A stretch of DNA of 64,000 bases from assembly GCF_029193595.2 (NCBI RefSeq), contig NZ_CP135052.1:2914001-2978000 (forward strand). Reading direction: 5' to 3'. The DNA comes from Providencia hangzhouensis. Lineage in GTDB: Bacteria > Pseudomonadota > Gammaproteobacteria > Enterobacterales > Enterobacteriaceae. Below are positions 10,150-19,204 of this stretch, piece after piece; the stretch's first letter is position 1, and each line of letters opens with the position of its first letter. A program made the position numbers and the translations under genes. The notes beneath the pieces were generated by a model that saw only the letters and a program-made list of their open reading frames with translations, did not search any database and was not told where the DNA came from.

Positions 10150-10929
10150 ATGCTAACCATTACCAGTGAAACACTCACGCTGTGGCTAAGCCAAGGTTTT
10201 TACCCTTTCATACGCCTTTTGGCGCTGCTTGGTACAGCGCCCTTTTTTAATGAAAAACAGGCAATTACCAAAGTTCGTGTCGCTCTGGCCTTTTTTGTTG
10301 TGTTGATTGTTTCCCCACAACTTCCTGTCGTGAATATTCCTCTATTCTCTGCTATGGGATTATGGGTTATCGTGCAGCAAATGGTGATTGGTGTTGCGAT
10401 GGGGCTCACAATGCAAATGGCATTTGCTGCCGTACGTCATGCAGGGGAAGTGATTGGTTTACAAATGGGGTTATCGTTCGCCACCTTTTTTGACCCAACA
10501 GGTGGACCCAATATGCCTATTTTAGGTCGTATATTTAACGTCATCACCCTTTTATTGTTTCTCGCTTTCGATGGGCACTTGTGGCTTATTTATATCGTGG
10601 TCAATTCATTTGAACTGCTCCCAATTCAAACCGCACCATTAAATCGCGATGGTTTTTGGGTATTTACTCAATTTGCTAACACTATATTTATTAATGGGTT
10701 AATGCTAGCACTGCCGTTCATTACACTATTTCTCATTCTTAACCTTGCTTTGGGTATTCTAAACCGCATGACCCCGCAGCTATCGGTGTTTGTGGTCGGT
10801 TTTCCTTTAACGCTTACCATTGGAATTAGTATGTTAGGGCTGATTATTTCTATCCTCCCGCGCTATACCGAGCGTTTGGTCCACCAAGCTTTCGAGCAGT
10901 TATCGTTGATGTTTAATTTGTTTGTTTGA
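10150..10929 (+). CDS. fliR: FliR, export-gate membrane protein
   Basis: FliR completes the helical FliP5-FliQ4-FliR1 export channel. The 259 aa protein is very hydrophobic with several membrane segments and carries the family blocks PFIRLLALLGTAPFFNE, AGEVIGLQMGLSFATFFDP and LALPFITLFLILNLALGILN. It starts 2 bases after the fliQ stop. It is the last flagellar gene of this operon; an AT-rich gap and then a bacteriocin gene follow on the same strand. Confidence 0.97.
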   Translation: MLTITSETLTLWLSQGFYPFIRLLALLGTAPFFNEKQAITKVRVALAFFVVLIVSPQLPVVNIPLFSAMGLWVIVQQMVIGVAMGLTMQMAFAAVRHAGEVIGLQMGLSFATFFDPTGGPNMPILGRIFNVITLLLFLAFDGHLWLIYIVVNSFELLPIQTAPLNRDGFWVFTQFANTIFINGLMLALPFITLFLILNLALGILNRMTPQLSVFVVGFPLTLTIGISMLGLIISILPRYTERLVHQAFEQLSLMFNLFV

Positions 10930-11396
10930 GAATAGATAATTAATCAATTAATTAATGATTAATTTATTATCAAAGTAATTTTTCGAATTTAATAATTAAA
11001 GTAGCCCAAGAAAAACTGATTTAATTTCCTATTTGTAGTCTATATTAAAAGCAACTAGTATAGTTGTAAATATCACCTATTATTTGATACATTTCTAAAC
11101 TATCTAATGACAGTCTCAGTAAATACCCAATACTAAACCTAACTAAAATTTAGGTATAAAATTAATTTATTTTCGCAAGTAAATTTATATGCCAGTGTCG
11201 CTCTGAACATGTCACAATAGCCATTCTCTCACATCATTGACTTCTCATTAATATTTTAATAAACAAAATAAAAAATTATTTATTTAAAAATATAATTTTT
11301 TAATAAGTGTCATTATATTTTGTGTATTGTTTCATTTCTTTAATGAATGTATTTAAATATTGTAATTTATTTATATTTTCATAAAGAGGAAATCAG
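10930..11396. other. AT-rich gap between fliR and the bacteriocin gene
   Basis: This 467-base stretch has no credible gene. It is strikingly richer in A+T than the flagellar genes on its left. Right after fliR, AATTAATCA/TGATTAATT (10938-10946 and 10956-10964) forms an AT-only inverted repeat that might slow transcription but lacks GC pairs and a T tract. TTGACT at about 11237 is a possible -35 for the downstream gene, without a convincing -10 at proper spacing. I found no CTGT-N8-ACAG LexA core and no good CRP site. An AGAGGAAA Shine-Dalgarno precedes the ATG at 11397. Confidence 0.6.
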
Positions 11397-12722
11397 ATGA
11401 ATGATGTAATGGTAGTTACCCCACATAGTAGTTTCCGTGATAATTTGATATACGATGGAATCGCTCCCACAGCACATGGTAATATTTCGTTAAGTGATGC
11501 TGCTAATGTATATTGCATGAAACCTGACATGATCTGCCCTGTATGTGGTGAGCCGAAATGTATTTATTTCAGAAAACTATGCGAGGAATTATTAAAAAGC
11601 CCCAATGAGCAAGATGTAAAGAAGGCAATGGTAAAAAGTATGAGTGTTGGTGTTCCATTCGTTAGAGTTTATGATGAATACCGTAATAAAGTAGAAAACC
11701 AACTCGCTAATACCCTTCATAAGAATGGTATTATTCCTACTAAAAAAATTAGAAATGAAATGTTCTCAAAGTATATGAACCTATTTGATCTATTACATAG
11801 AAGAGTGGCGAATGGGAGGGTTCAATACATTGACAGGGATATTAAAAGTACAATATTTAGTAAAATAAACCCTAAAACGGCTACGGTTTTAACGTACTTA
11901 AATACTTTAGGTGGCACTAAAAACATTAAAAACTACCCAAAAATGATAGAGGCAATTAAAAAAGGCAACTTCAATGATGCTTCTAAAGAGTTTTACAAGA
12001 AGATGCCTCAAGATCTTGAAAGTTATTCAGCATTAGATACCCTTATTAATGAAGCTATAGCTAGAAGTCAAGCTGATAATGACTTAAAAAAAATTCAGAG
12101 TAAAGTTAAAAATGAGATTGAAAAATTACAAACAAATGAGGCAATTAAGTCTGCATCAGAAATAATGACAGATGTAGGTGAAAAAGCATCTAAGTTTTTT
12201 GGTGATAAATATAAGTCTACATCTAATAAAATCATTAATGAATTAAATACATTTAAAGGTAAAAAAATAAAAAACACAAATGATGCATTAAGAATTCTAG
12301 GAAAATCACTCAGCAATCCTTATCTTAACATCCATAAAAAAGATCTCCCCGCCATAACTCAAGCGATTAAGGCAGTTGACGGAAAAAAATTATCTGAAAA
12401 TTTATATAAATTAGGAACTACCTTTAAAATTGCTGATAAATTTTTAAAATTTGATAAAATAAAAAACAAAGTTGAAGAAGGTTTTGAAACTGGTGACTGG
12501 AAACCTTTACTTTTAGAAGTTGAAGCTATGGCTTTAGCTGGAGTAGCAACACCAATTGTATTAGCATTTACCGCTGGAAGTTTAAGCTTATTATTACCAT
12601 TTACCCTTTCAGCAACAGCCATTTCTGTAGCTACTATTGTACTAACAAGTGTGGTTACATCTTTTATTGATGCTAACTTTGCTGATGCGGTCAACAAAGA
12701 GCTTATTCCCTTGGCTAACTAA
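11397..12722 (+). CDS. Colicin B/A-type pore-forming bacteriocin with TonB box
   Basis: Predicted secreted toxin that enters a sensitive cell and depolarises its inner membrane. Residues 3-9 read DVMVVTP, close to the TonB box DTMVV of colicin B and pesticin, which suggests TonB-dependent import. Residues about 245-441 resemble the colicin A/B/N pore domain throughout: GEKASKFFGDKYKSTSNKI, TGDWKPLLLEVEAMAL, a long hydrophobic hairpin at about 379-422, and a polar end SFIDANFADAVNKELI like the FIDDKFVDELN of known colicins. Residues 25-215 match no receptor-binding domain that I recognise and hold five cysteines (40, 47, 50, 55, 62) including a CPVC. The 441 aa length is shorter than colicin B (about 511). 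No lysis gene follows. The convergent downstream gene is its immunity partner. Confidence 0.9.
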   Translation: MNDVMVVTPHSSFRDNLIYDGIAPTAHGNISLSDAANVYCMKPDMICPVCGEPKCIYFRKLCEELLKSPNEQDVKKAMVKSMSVGVPFVRVYDEYRNKVENQLANTLHKNGIIPTKKIRNEMFSKYMNLFDLLHRRVANGRVQYIDRDIKSTIFSKINPKTATVLTYLNTLGGTKNIKNYPKMIEAIKKGNFNDASKEFYKKMPQDLESYSALDTLINEAIARSQADNDLKKIQSKVKNEIEKLQTNEAIKSASEIMTDVGEKASKFFGDKYKSTSNKIINELNTFKGKKIKNTNDALRILGKSLSNPYLNIHKKDLPAITQAIKAVDGKKLSENLYKLGTTFKIADKFLKFDKIKNKVEEGFETGDWKPLLLEVEAMALAGVATPIVLAFTAGSLSLLLPFTLSATAISVATIVLTSVVTSFIDANFADAVNKELIPLAN

Positions 12723-12739
12723 ATTCTAGAAGAAAGAAA

Positions 12740-12764
12740 GGGGAAATTTTATCCCCATCTTTTT
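12740..12764. terminator. Shared hairpin between bacteriocin and immunity genes
   Basis: GGGGA (12740-12744) and TCCCC (12752-12756) form a short GC stem flanked by A-rich sequence on the left and TCTTTTTAATTT on the right, so it could end transcription from both directions. It overlaps the last codon of the immunity gene. Confidence 0.45.
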
Positions 12765-13282
12765 AATTTATATTTTACAGGTAAAAATATAAATGTATTT
12801 ATGGCCAAACAAGTAACAATGAATATAGAAATAAAAATCGCATAATAATAAATGAAAGAAGTAAATTCGAATGCAGAGATTGAACTTAATTTTCTATTTC
12901 CAGATGATATATTATAATCTAAGAAATAATTTATATATGTCATTATACCGATAATAAAAATAGAACTTAAATAACCAAAAATTAGCGTGAGAATTCCATC
13001 ATTGTATAACTTAAAGTGTTCTTTTTTTATTTCTATAGAGTTCCACATAAGTATGTAATATAACACAGAAATTAAAGGAGTTATTTTACAATATAATGCT
13101 GACATGTAGCTTTCATTTGGAAATTTATCTGAGTAAATTACAGGTAACTCACCCAACCAGTTATTAATATTAGTTACAGTAGAATTTGAGAACACATTTA
13201 GCCATATTGCAGCTAAAGGAATAGCTCCTAATAAAACAATAATAGTGAAAACCCATTTAGTATTTACCTTAAAAACTCGCAT
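12749..13282 (-). CDS. Colicin A-type immunity protein
   Basis: Predicted inner-membrane protein protecting the producer against the adjacent pore-forming toxin. The 177 aa protein has four hydrophobic helices at about residues 11-31, 66-84, 97-119 and 144-168, the topology and length of the colicin A immunity group (about 178 aa, four helices). The segment SALYCKITPLISVLYYILMW resembles DIYCKTAPFLALILYIL of the colicin A immunity protein, and PVKYKLKR at the end recalls its basic tail. AGGAG precedes the ATG. It is transcribed convergently to the toxin gene, the arrangement usual for pore-forming colicins, which allows constitutive immunity. No function was tested here. Confidence 0.87.
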   Translation of the reverse strand: MRVFKVNTKWVFTIIVLLGAIPLAAIWLNVFSNSTVTNINNWLGELPVIYSDKFPNESYMSALYCKITPLISVLYYILMWNSIEIKKEHFKLYNDGILTLIFGYLSSIFIIGIMTYINYFLDYNISSGNRKLSSISAFEFTSFIYYYAIFISIFIVTCLAINTFIFLPVKYKLKRWG

Positions 13283-13423
13283 AAATCTCCTATATCACAA
13301 AACACTCAAATGAGAATAATACATATTATCATTTAATTATTAAAGTTTATTGCGTAATAAAACATTAATTCAAATTTTTTACATCAAATCTATAACATAT
13401 TGTCTAACATAGCATTTTTAAAG

Positions 13424-13461
13424 CTCAAAAAAACCGCGCTTGGATCACTCCAAAGCGCGGT
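13424..13461 (-). terminator. Terminator after flgL
   Basis: On the minus strand, CCGCGCTTT and the matching AAGCGCGG form a strong GC stem (about 13433-13460 with GGA/TCC extending it) followed by a run of seven T. It ends the flgKL transcript before the bacteriocin insert. Confidence 0.85.
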
Positions 13462-13483
13462 GAGTAAAAAGAATATTAAATAA

Positions 13484-14419
13484 TTAACGGCTGCCGAAAA
13501 GTGACATGCTGTTTAAGTCTTTAAAAATACTTTGTGAGGCTTCAAACATCGCTTTTTCTTTATAATAATCTGTGGTGGTGCCAGTCCAGTTAGTTTCTAA
13601 CAACTCACTTTTGCGAGCCGCATTTTGAATCGAGCGCGTATCCGCTAAAAAATCTAATTTATCAATTTCTTGTAATTGTAAACCTTGCTTAGCTTCAATA
13701 TTAGAAATTTGATCTAATGCGGACTTGATGGCTCGGTTCGCTTCACCTAACTCCGCTTGCGCTTGGTCTAAATCTGCTTGTGGCGCGCCTTGCAATGGCT
13801 TTTTCAGTGACTCGATACCGGTGTTCAGCGCTTTAAAAATATTGACCACATTATTGCTATCGGTTTCAAACACTTGTGCGCCCGTGAAATAAGTCGTCAT
13901 CTCACGGTCACTCGCCACATTCTGCATAATCGCTTTATCGCCACCGTGATACAACACATCACCGTTAGCATCAATTTCAAAGGGTGGTTTATCTGATTTA
14001 AAACCTGCGAAAATATATCGACCATTCCCATCAGTCGAATTACCTAACGCCACTAATTGTTCTTTCAAACCCGTGAGTTGCTCAGCCAAAGTATTACGGT
14101 CTTTATCGCTTAAAGCACCTTGGTTTGATGCCTGAATAATGGTGGTATCAATTTGCGTCGTCACATCTGTCATCTGAGTCAAAATACTCATCTGCAGCGT
14201 CATTCCTGTTTTGGCAAACCCACGGCTGGCAACATACTGTTGATTTCGGTTCTCTGACTGGTTAATCCGCACCGCTTGCGAAGACGCTTGCGGGTCATCA
14301 GAAGGTTTGCTTACACGCTTACCAGAAGCTAATTGACTTCCTGCATCCATCCAACGCGCTTGAGCGCTATTCATATCTTGTAAGCGTTGGTGATAAATCA
14401 TGTTGGTACTTAAACGCAT
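13484..14419 (-). CDS. flgL: FlgL, hook-filament junction protein (HAP3)
   Basis: FlgL is the second junction protein between hook and filament and is exported by the flagellar type III system. The 311 aa product begins MRLSTNMIYHQRLQDMNSAQ, with the flagellin-like N-terminal helix and the motif ASGKRVSKPSDDPQASSQAV, and ends with the coiled C-terminal helix (MFEASQSIFKDLNSMSLF). Usual length is about 317. It lies 28 bases downstream of flgK; a strong terminator follows. Confidence 0.97.
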   Translation of the reverse strand: MRLSTNMIYHQRLQDMNSAQARWMDAGSQLASGKRVSKPSDDPQASSQAVRINQSENRNQQYVASRGFAKTGMTLQMSILTQMTDVTTQIDTTIIQASNQGALSDKDRNTLAEQLTGLKEQLVALGNSTDGNGRYIFAGFKSDKPPFEIDANGDVLYHGGDKAIMQNVASDREMTTYFTGAQVFETDSNNVVNIFKALNTGIESLKKPLQGAPQADLDQAQAELGEANRAIKSALDQISNIEAKQGLQLQEIDKLDFLADTRSIQNAARKSELLETNWTGTTTDYYKEKAMFEASQSIFKDLNSMSLFGSR

Positions 14420-14447
14420 CGCTAAATCCTTATCCTATCGCTAATAT

Positions 14448-16091
14448 TTAGAATGCACGCATTAATGCGTTAAATAAATCATCCACCGTTTTTAATACTT
14501 GCGCATTGGCATTGAAAAACTGTTGGATTTTCTGCATCTGAATACTTTCTTCATTCATATTCACGCCCGAGATAGCTTGCTCTTGCTCATAGAAGCTCTC
14601 GGTCATTTTGTTCTGTGTTTCAGAATCAATTTGCGCTTGTTTAGTTTTACTGCCCACATCATTAACTAACGTCGCATAGAAATCAGAGAACGTAGAACTA
14701 CCATCAATCAATTTTTCGTCTTGCAGTTTAACCAGTTGTTTAATGTTTTCATTATCACCTGGGCCACTGTCTTTACTTCCAGCCGCCGCAAAATCGGATG
14801 CATTGCTGACCAAGGTCTGCATACCGTTGATTACACCACTTACTGGTTTTACCAAGAATGAGTCACCTTTTGACATACCAGTACTGTTGCTGATTTTGAT
14901 CTCTAAACCATCAAACTTCAGTGTACCTGCCGTATTTGAATCCACAGGAACATTAATACCTTCTGGCAAACGTGTGACATTCCATTCATTGCCGTCAAAG
15001 CGCATTTCGTAGTTATTACCTGTGACTTTAGACACATCGCTATAACTGAGATCAAAGTCTGCTTTACCACTATTATGAGTGTTGCTAACAACAGAGCCTT
15101 TACCAATTTCAAAGAAGTCTTTACCGGTGTTGCCGTTGGCATCGTACCCCTTGCTGTGCACTTCATTGAATTTGGTCGCAAAAACCAATGCTAATTTATT
15201 GAGTTTTTGATAAGCCGGGTCCATAACTTCTTGACGAGAACGCAAGATACCGCTGAGTTCCCCACCACGGAATGACTCATCAGGAATTTCCCGTGCTTGG
15301 CCATTCGCGCCCACAAAGCCAATGCTAAAACGGCTATCATCTTTAGAAGAAGGGACGGCTTCTAAGCGATTCGCTTTTTCACCCGTGACTAACGGTAAGC
15401 CATTGGCAAACGTCACGTTATAGTTTCCGTTTTGCTCAATAACCTTCACACCAACCAATGAGTTAACTTCATTGACCAAACGGTCACGCACATCTAATAA
15501 GTCGTTAGGCTCAGAACCACTCACAGAACGGATCCGAGAAATTTGTTGGTTTAAACCCGCAATTTTTTCAGCGTAAATATTGATATCTTTCACTTTATTT
15601 TCTATCTGGTGATTAATATCCCGTTCCATTTCCTGCAAACGACGATCCGCTTCTTTAAACTGGCCTAATAATGCATTTGAGTTTCCTAAGAAAACGTCAA
15701 TCAAGGTTTTGTCACTTGCATCGCTGGAGGCAGCGTCTAACGCGGTGAAGAAGCTACCGATATTACTTGAAATATCTTCAATATCATTAGTAAGCAAATC
15801 ATCAACTTTATTGCAGTTCTTAACGTATGCCTCATAGTCACCGCTACGTGCGCGGGATTGGCTGTACTGCGCATTGATAAATTCATCAAACTCACGGCGA
15901 ACATGGCTGAAATAAGTGCCGTTACCAAAATAGCCATTAGGTGTCATCGTACCGGGATTCTCCCCGAAAACAGCACTTTGGCGATGATAGTAACCCACAC
16001 CTGCGTTAGCTAAGTTGTTAGAAATAACACTTAACCCGCCTTGTGCAGCGTTCACACCACTGAGCGCATTATTCATTACATTGTTCAGCAT
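14448..16091 (-). CDS. flgK: FlgK, hook-filament junction protein (HAP1)
   Basis: FlgK is the first junction protein placed on the finished hook. The frame is open to 16136, but the ATG at 16091 follows AGGAAAAGC and gives MLNNVMNNALSGVNAAQGG, matching the family N-terminus, so the 547 aa form is preferred. The N-terminal rod-type motif ([19 protein letters not shown]) and C-terminal helix (EQEQAISGVNMNEESIQMQK) are conserved. A sigma28-type promoter lies about 90 bases upstream, so flgKL can be transcribed late and separately from flgB-J. Confidence 0.96.
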   Translation of the reverse strand: MLNNVMNNALSGVNAAQGGLSVISNNLANAGVGYYHRQSAVFGENPGTMTPNGYFGNGTYFSHVRREFDEFINAQYSQSRARSGDYEAYVKNCNKVDDLLTNDIEDISSNIGSFFTALDAASSDASDKTLIDVFLGNSNALLGQFKEADRRLQEMERDINHQIENKVKDINIYAEKIAGLNQQISRIRSVSGSEPNDLLDVRDRLVNEVNSLVGVKVIEQNGNYNVTFANGLPLVTGEKANRLEAVPSSKDDSRFSIGFVGANGQAREIPDESFRGGELSGILRSRQEVMDPAYQKLNKLALVFATKFNEVHSKGYDANGNTGKDFFEIGKGSVVSNTHNSGKADFDLSYSDVSKVTGNNYEMRFDGNEWNVTRLPEGINVPVDSNTAGTLKFDGLEIKISNSTGMSKGDSFLVKPVSGVINGMQTLVSNASDFAAAGSKDSGPGDNENIKQLVKLQDEKLIDGSSTFSDFYATLVNDVGSKTKQAQIDSETQNKMTESFYEQEQAISGVNMNEESIQMQKIQQFFNANAQVLKTVDDLFNALMRAF

Positions 16092-16178
16092 AAGCTTTTC
16101 CTGTTCTGGATGCTTATCGCCATCATTGGCTGACACAATGAAAGCGATAGCAACGCAAATTATTTAGAGCATATTTGG

Positions 16179-16205
16179 TTATCGGAAATTCAGCGTAATT
16201 ATTTA
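16179..16205 (-). promoter_or_regulatory. Sigma28 (FliA) promoter for flgKL
   Basis: On the minus strand TAAA (16202-16205) is separated by exactly 15 bases from TCCGATAA (16179-16186), one mismatch from the sigma28 consensus TAAA-N15-GCCGATAA. It sits between flgJ and flgK. In Salmonella flgKL is known to have a class 3 promoter, so the position is as expected. Confidence 0.85.
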
Positions 16206-16232
16206 GTCCAAACGCGCAATAATTCCGGATTT

Positions 16233-17213
16233 TTAGAAAATATCGTTTAAGTCTATGGTATATGCCTGAACAGCCCTTGATGCAGAGGTATTCGCCGCGG
16301 GTTGATGACCGCGTATCTGGTTAATCAAGGTGATTAGTTTGTCCGAATAGCCTGGGTCTGTGGCATACCCGGCTTGATGTAAACGGCGCGCAGCAATCTC
16401 TGGTGTCGGCGCTTTTTTGACGTCTTTGTAACGCGGGTTTTCCGTCAATAAATTGATATAATCGGCAATCGCCTCTTCATAAGAGCCATAAACGCGAAAA
16501 TCATCCCGCATTTTGATGGTTTTTCCGTTGATCACTTCTGTTGTCATAATATTCGTGACGGGCCCTTGCCAGTTTTTTCCCGCTTTTATACCAAACAGGT
16601 TATGGCTGGTTTTTCCATCTGATTTCAGAATTTCTCGCTGGCCCCAACCACTTTCTAATGCCGCTTGTGCCAATAGCAGAAAATGAGAAATACCACTGTT
16701 TTGGCTTGCCGCTTTTGCAGGTTCAATTAAACGGCTAATAAAATTACTGCTATTAAGCGATAACGCTTTGATTTTTTGGAATGGTGCCGATAATGCATCG
16801 CCCATTGGTGCAAAATGGCGCATCATTTGTTCCATATTAAATGGCGGTAATGATTGCACTGTTTTTTCATCTAACGGCAACAGGCTATTGGATGTGGGCC
16901 CACTTGACGTGTGTTGGTCTCGTGTAAGCTGCTGGTACATCATTTCCCCGAAACCTAAACCTTTTTGCGACAGGTCCTGGGCGATTTGCTGGTCATACAT
17001 ACTGGTGAGCATGCGTGTTTGGTCGCTGGAAAATAAGCCATCTTGTGGGAGTGCGTCACGCATACTTTTTAACATCAATTGAACGAATGTTGCCTCAAGT
17101 TGCTGCGTGACATGGCGCAGCCCTTGCTCCGAATTCTTATTCAGTTCACCTTTTAACTGTCCCAGTGACTGTAAATCAAATGCGGCACCTTGCAATAGCT
17201 GCATGTCACTCAT
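16233..17213 (-). CDS. flgJ: FlgJ, rod cap and peptidoglycan hydrolase
   Basis: FlgJ caps the growing rod and opens the peptidoglycan for it. The N-terminal cap domain holds EATFVQLMLKSMRDALPQDG, and the C-terminal glucosaminidase-type muramidase domain holds LLLAQAALESGWGQREI (catalytic Glu) and HNLFGIKAGKNWQGPV. The ATG at 17213 ([18 protein letters not shown]) is preferred over 17243 because it overlaps the flgI stop and matches the family start; this gives 326 aa (usual about 313). Both enzyme and cap halves are intact. Confidence 0.95.
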   Translation of the reverse strand: MSDMQLLQGAAFDLQSLGQLKGELNKNSEQGLRHVTQQLEATFVQLMLKSMRDALPQDGLFSSDQTRMLTSMYDQQIAQDLSQKGLGFGEMMYQQLTRDQHTSSGPTSNSLLPLDEKTVQSLPPFNMEQMMRHFAPMGDALSAPFQKIKALSLNSSNFISRLIEPAKAASQNSGISHFLLLAQAALESGWGQREILKSDGKTSHNLFGIKAGKNWQGPVTNIMTTEVINGKTIKMRDDFRVYGSYEEAIADYINLLTENPRYKDVKKAPTPEIAARRLHQAGYATDPGYSDKLITLINQIRGHQPAANTSASRAVQAYTIDLNDIF

Positions 17214-18316
17214 TAGATGATCTCCAGTTTTGCACGTAAACAACCCGCACTTTCCATCGCTTGCAGTATCGACATCAAGTCGTTTGGCGTTGCACCGAGT
17301 GTATTTAGGGCTTGAATAACTTGGTTTAATTGCACACTTGCGTTGACTTTTTGGAGTGCCCCACCCTGATCACGTACCCCAACATTCGTATTACGAGTGA
17401 CTACGGTTTGCCCACCTGCAAATGGGGTGTCCGGTTGGCTCACTTGAGTTTGTCTTTCGACTGTGACCGCTAAACTGCCATGTGCAACAGCACAGCTGTC
17501 TAGTGTTACACTGCGGTTAATCACCACAGAACCGGTGCGTGAATTGAGGATCACTTTCGCTTCAGCCACTGGCGCACGTACATTAAGCTCCTGTACCCGT
17601 GCTAAAAAGCGCACTTGGTCGCGATTATTGGCAGGAACCAGTAATTGCACTGTCCGAGAATCTAACGCAGACGCCGTCCCCATACCGCCCATACGGTTAA
17701 TTGCATCCGCAATATCTTGTGCCAATGTGAAGCTATCTTCGTTTAATTGCAGGTTAATTGCCCCGTTTTGCCCGAAACTGCTCGGTAATTCGCGTTCAAT
17801 AGTTGCTCCACCGGTAATACGGCCGCCATTGAGTTGATTAACCTTAATACTACTGCCGCCGCCACTGGCTCCCGCACCACCCACTAAGATGTTACCTTGA
17901 GCCATCGCATAGATTTGTCCATCAACCCCTTTTAAGGGAGTCATCAACAACGTACCGCCACGTAAGCTTTTCGCGTTACCCATTGAGGAAACCACAATAT
18001 CCACGGACTGCCCAGTACGCGCAAAAGGCGGCAATTTCGCGGTGACCATGACCGCCGCCACATTTTTTAATTGCATATTGGTACCCGGCGGCACCGTAAT
18101 CCCCATTTGCGACAGCATGTTATTCAAACTTTGAGTGGTAAATGGAGTTTGCATGGTTTGGTCACCTGTCCCATCTAGGCCCACAACTAAACCATAGCCA
18201 ATCAAGGCGTTATCTCGCACACCTTGAACGGTGGTTAAATCTTTAATACGCTCACTGTATGCTGAATAAGTGAAGCAAAAAAATAGTGATAGCAAAATTA
18301 ATACTTTGTTTTTCAT
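17213..18316 (-). CDS. flgI: FlgI, flagellar P-ring protein
   Basis: FlgI forms the periplasmic P ring around the rod in the peptidoglycan layer. A Sec signal peptide is visible ([21 protein letters not shown]), followed by the highly conserved mature start [26 protein letters not shown]. Length is 367 aa, as usual. The stop codon shares a base with the flgJ start (TAATG), implying coupling. FlgA (23926) is its periplasmic chaperone. Confidence 0.97.
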   Translation of the reverse strand: MKNKVLILLSLFFCFTYSAYSERIKDLTTVQGVRDNALIGYGLVVGLDGTGDQTMQTPFTTQSLNNMLSQMGITVPPGTNMQLKNVAAVMVTAKLPPFARTGQSVDIVVSSMGNAKSLRGGTLLMTPLKGVDGQIYAMAQGNILVGGAGASGGGSSIKVNQLNGGRITGGATIERELPSSFGQNGAINLQLNEDSFTLAQDIADAINRMGGMGTASALDSRTVQLLVPANNRDQVRFLARVQELNVRAPVAEAKVILNSRTGSVVINRSVTLDSCAVAHGSLAVTVERQTQVSQPDTPFAGGQTVVTRNTNVGVRDQGGALQKVNASVQLNQVIQALNTLGATPNDLMSILQAMESAGCLRAKLEII

Positions 18317-18351
18317 TGAATTATCTCGGCTGTTTTCTCGCTAATGTTTAA

Positions 18352-19137
18352 TTAATAAGGCGAAACATTTAAGAAAAAGCGTTGTAGCCATCCCATGTTT
18401 TGCGATTCGTTAATATAGCCGTCACCCACATATTCAATGCGTGCATCAGCGACTTGTGTCGAACTCACATGATTGTCTGAACCGATAGTGCGCGGGTTAA
18501 CCACCCCAGAGAAACGAATCGACTCAGTACCTTGGTTTATCGCGATGCGTTTCTCACCAACCACATGTAAATTACCGTTCGCCAATAATTGGTCGACTGT
18601 GACAGTGATGGTGCCTTTAAAGGTGTTGTTGGCATTGGCACCGCCTTTGCCGCTAAAGTCACTGTTACCTTTAATATCTAATTCTGTGTTTTTACCGCCA
18701 ATCCACCCTTGCATGAAACCCGGTAATATCGCAGCTAAGAAACCTGTTTTCCCACTACGGTTGGCATTCGCTGAGGAGTTTTTGCTCGCACTCACGTTTT
18801 CTTGCAAGTTAATGGTTAAAATATCACCAACATTACGAGGGCGCCGGTCTTCAAATAATGGCTGATAGCCATAATAAGCAGGTTGAGCGCTTTGAAATAT
18901 CGAGCCATTGGGTGCTGGTGCTGTCGGTGCTGTTGGGATTGCCGTGGTTTGTGTGTCCACTAATGGACGCGATTTGATTTGTGCACAACCGCTGGTAACT
19001 AAGACCAAAATGGCAAGTAACCCTGCCTGTTTAGGCGCTATGAAACGCGTTAGTAACGCTGCTTTTTGCTGTTGAGAAATCGTGCCGCTTTCAATCATCA
19101 TGTTACTCTTTTGCTGCTGTGTACGTTTTATCATCAC
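18352..19137 (-). CDS. flgH: FlgH, flagellar L-ring lipoprotein
   Basis: FlgH forms the outer-membrane L ring. A lipoprotein signal ends in the lipobox LVTSGC, and the mature protein carries [40 protein letters not shown] and the C-terminal [15 protein letters not shown] of the family. The N-terminus is longer than usual (261 versus about 232 aa). ATG codons at 19137, 19134, 19101 and 19098 are all possible; the later pair follows AAGAG and gives about 248 aa, so the start is unsettled. Confidence 0.95.
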   Translation of the reverse strand: MMIKRTQQQKSNMMIESGTISQQQKAALLTRFIAPKQAGLLAILVLVTSGCAQIKSRPLVDTQTTAIPTAPTAPAPNGSIFQSAQPAYYGYQPLFEDRRPRNVGDILTINLQENVSASKNSSANANRSGKTGFLAAILPGFMQGWIGGKNTELDIKGNSDFSGKGGANANNTFKGTITVTVDQLLANGNLHVVGEKRIAINQGTESIRFSGVVNPRTIGSDNHVSSTQVADARIEYVGDGYINESQNMGWLQRFFLNVSPY

Positions 19138-19204
19138 GAAGAGATCCCTCTCATTGATAACTCATCACTATCGCAACGAGTTATTTTTACGTATTTTTTA
19201 CCCA

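Noticed and set aside
11190..11230. CRP-like TCTGA...TCACA upstream of the bacteriocin gene
   Set aside because: The half-sites are separated by five bases instead of six and one half is poor.
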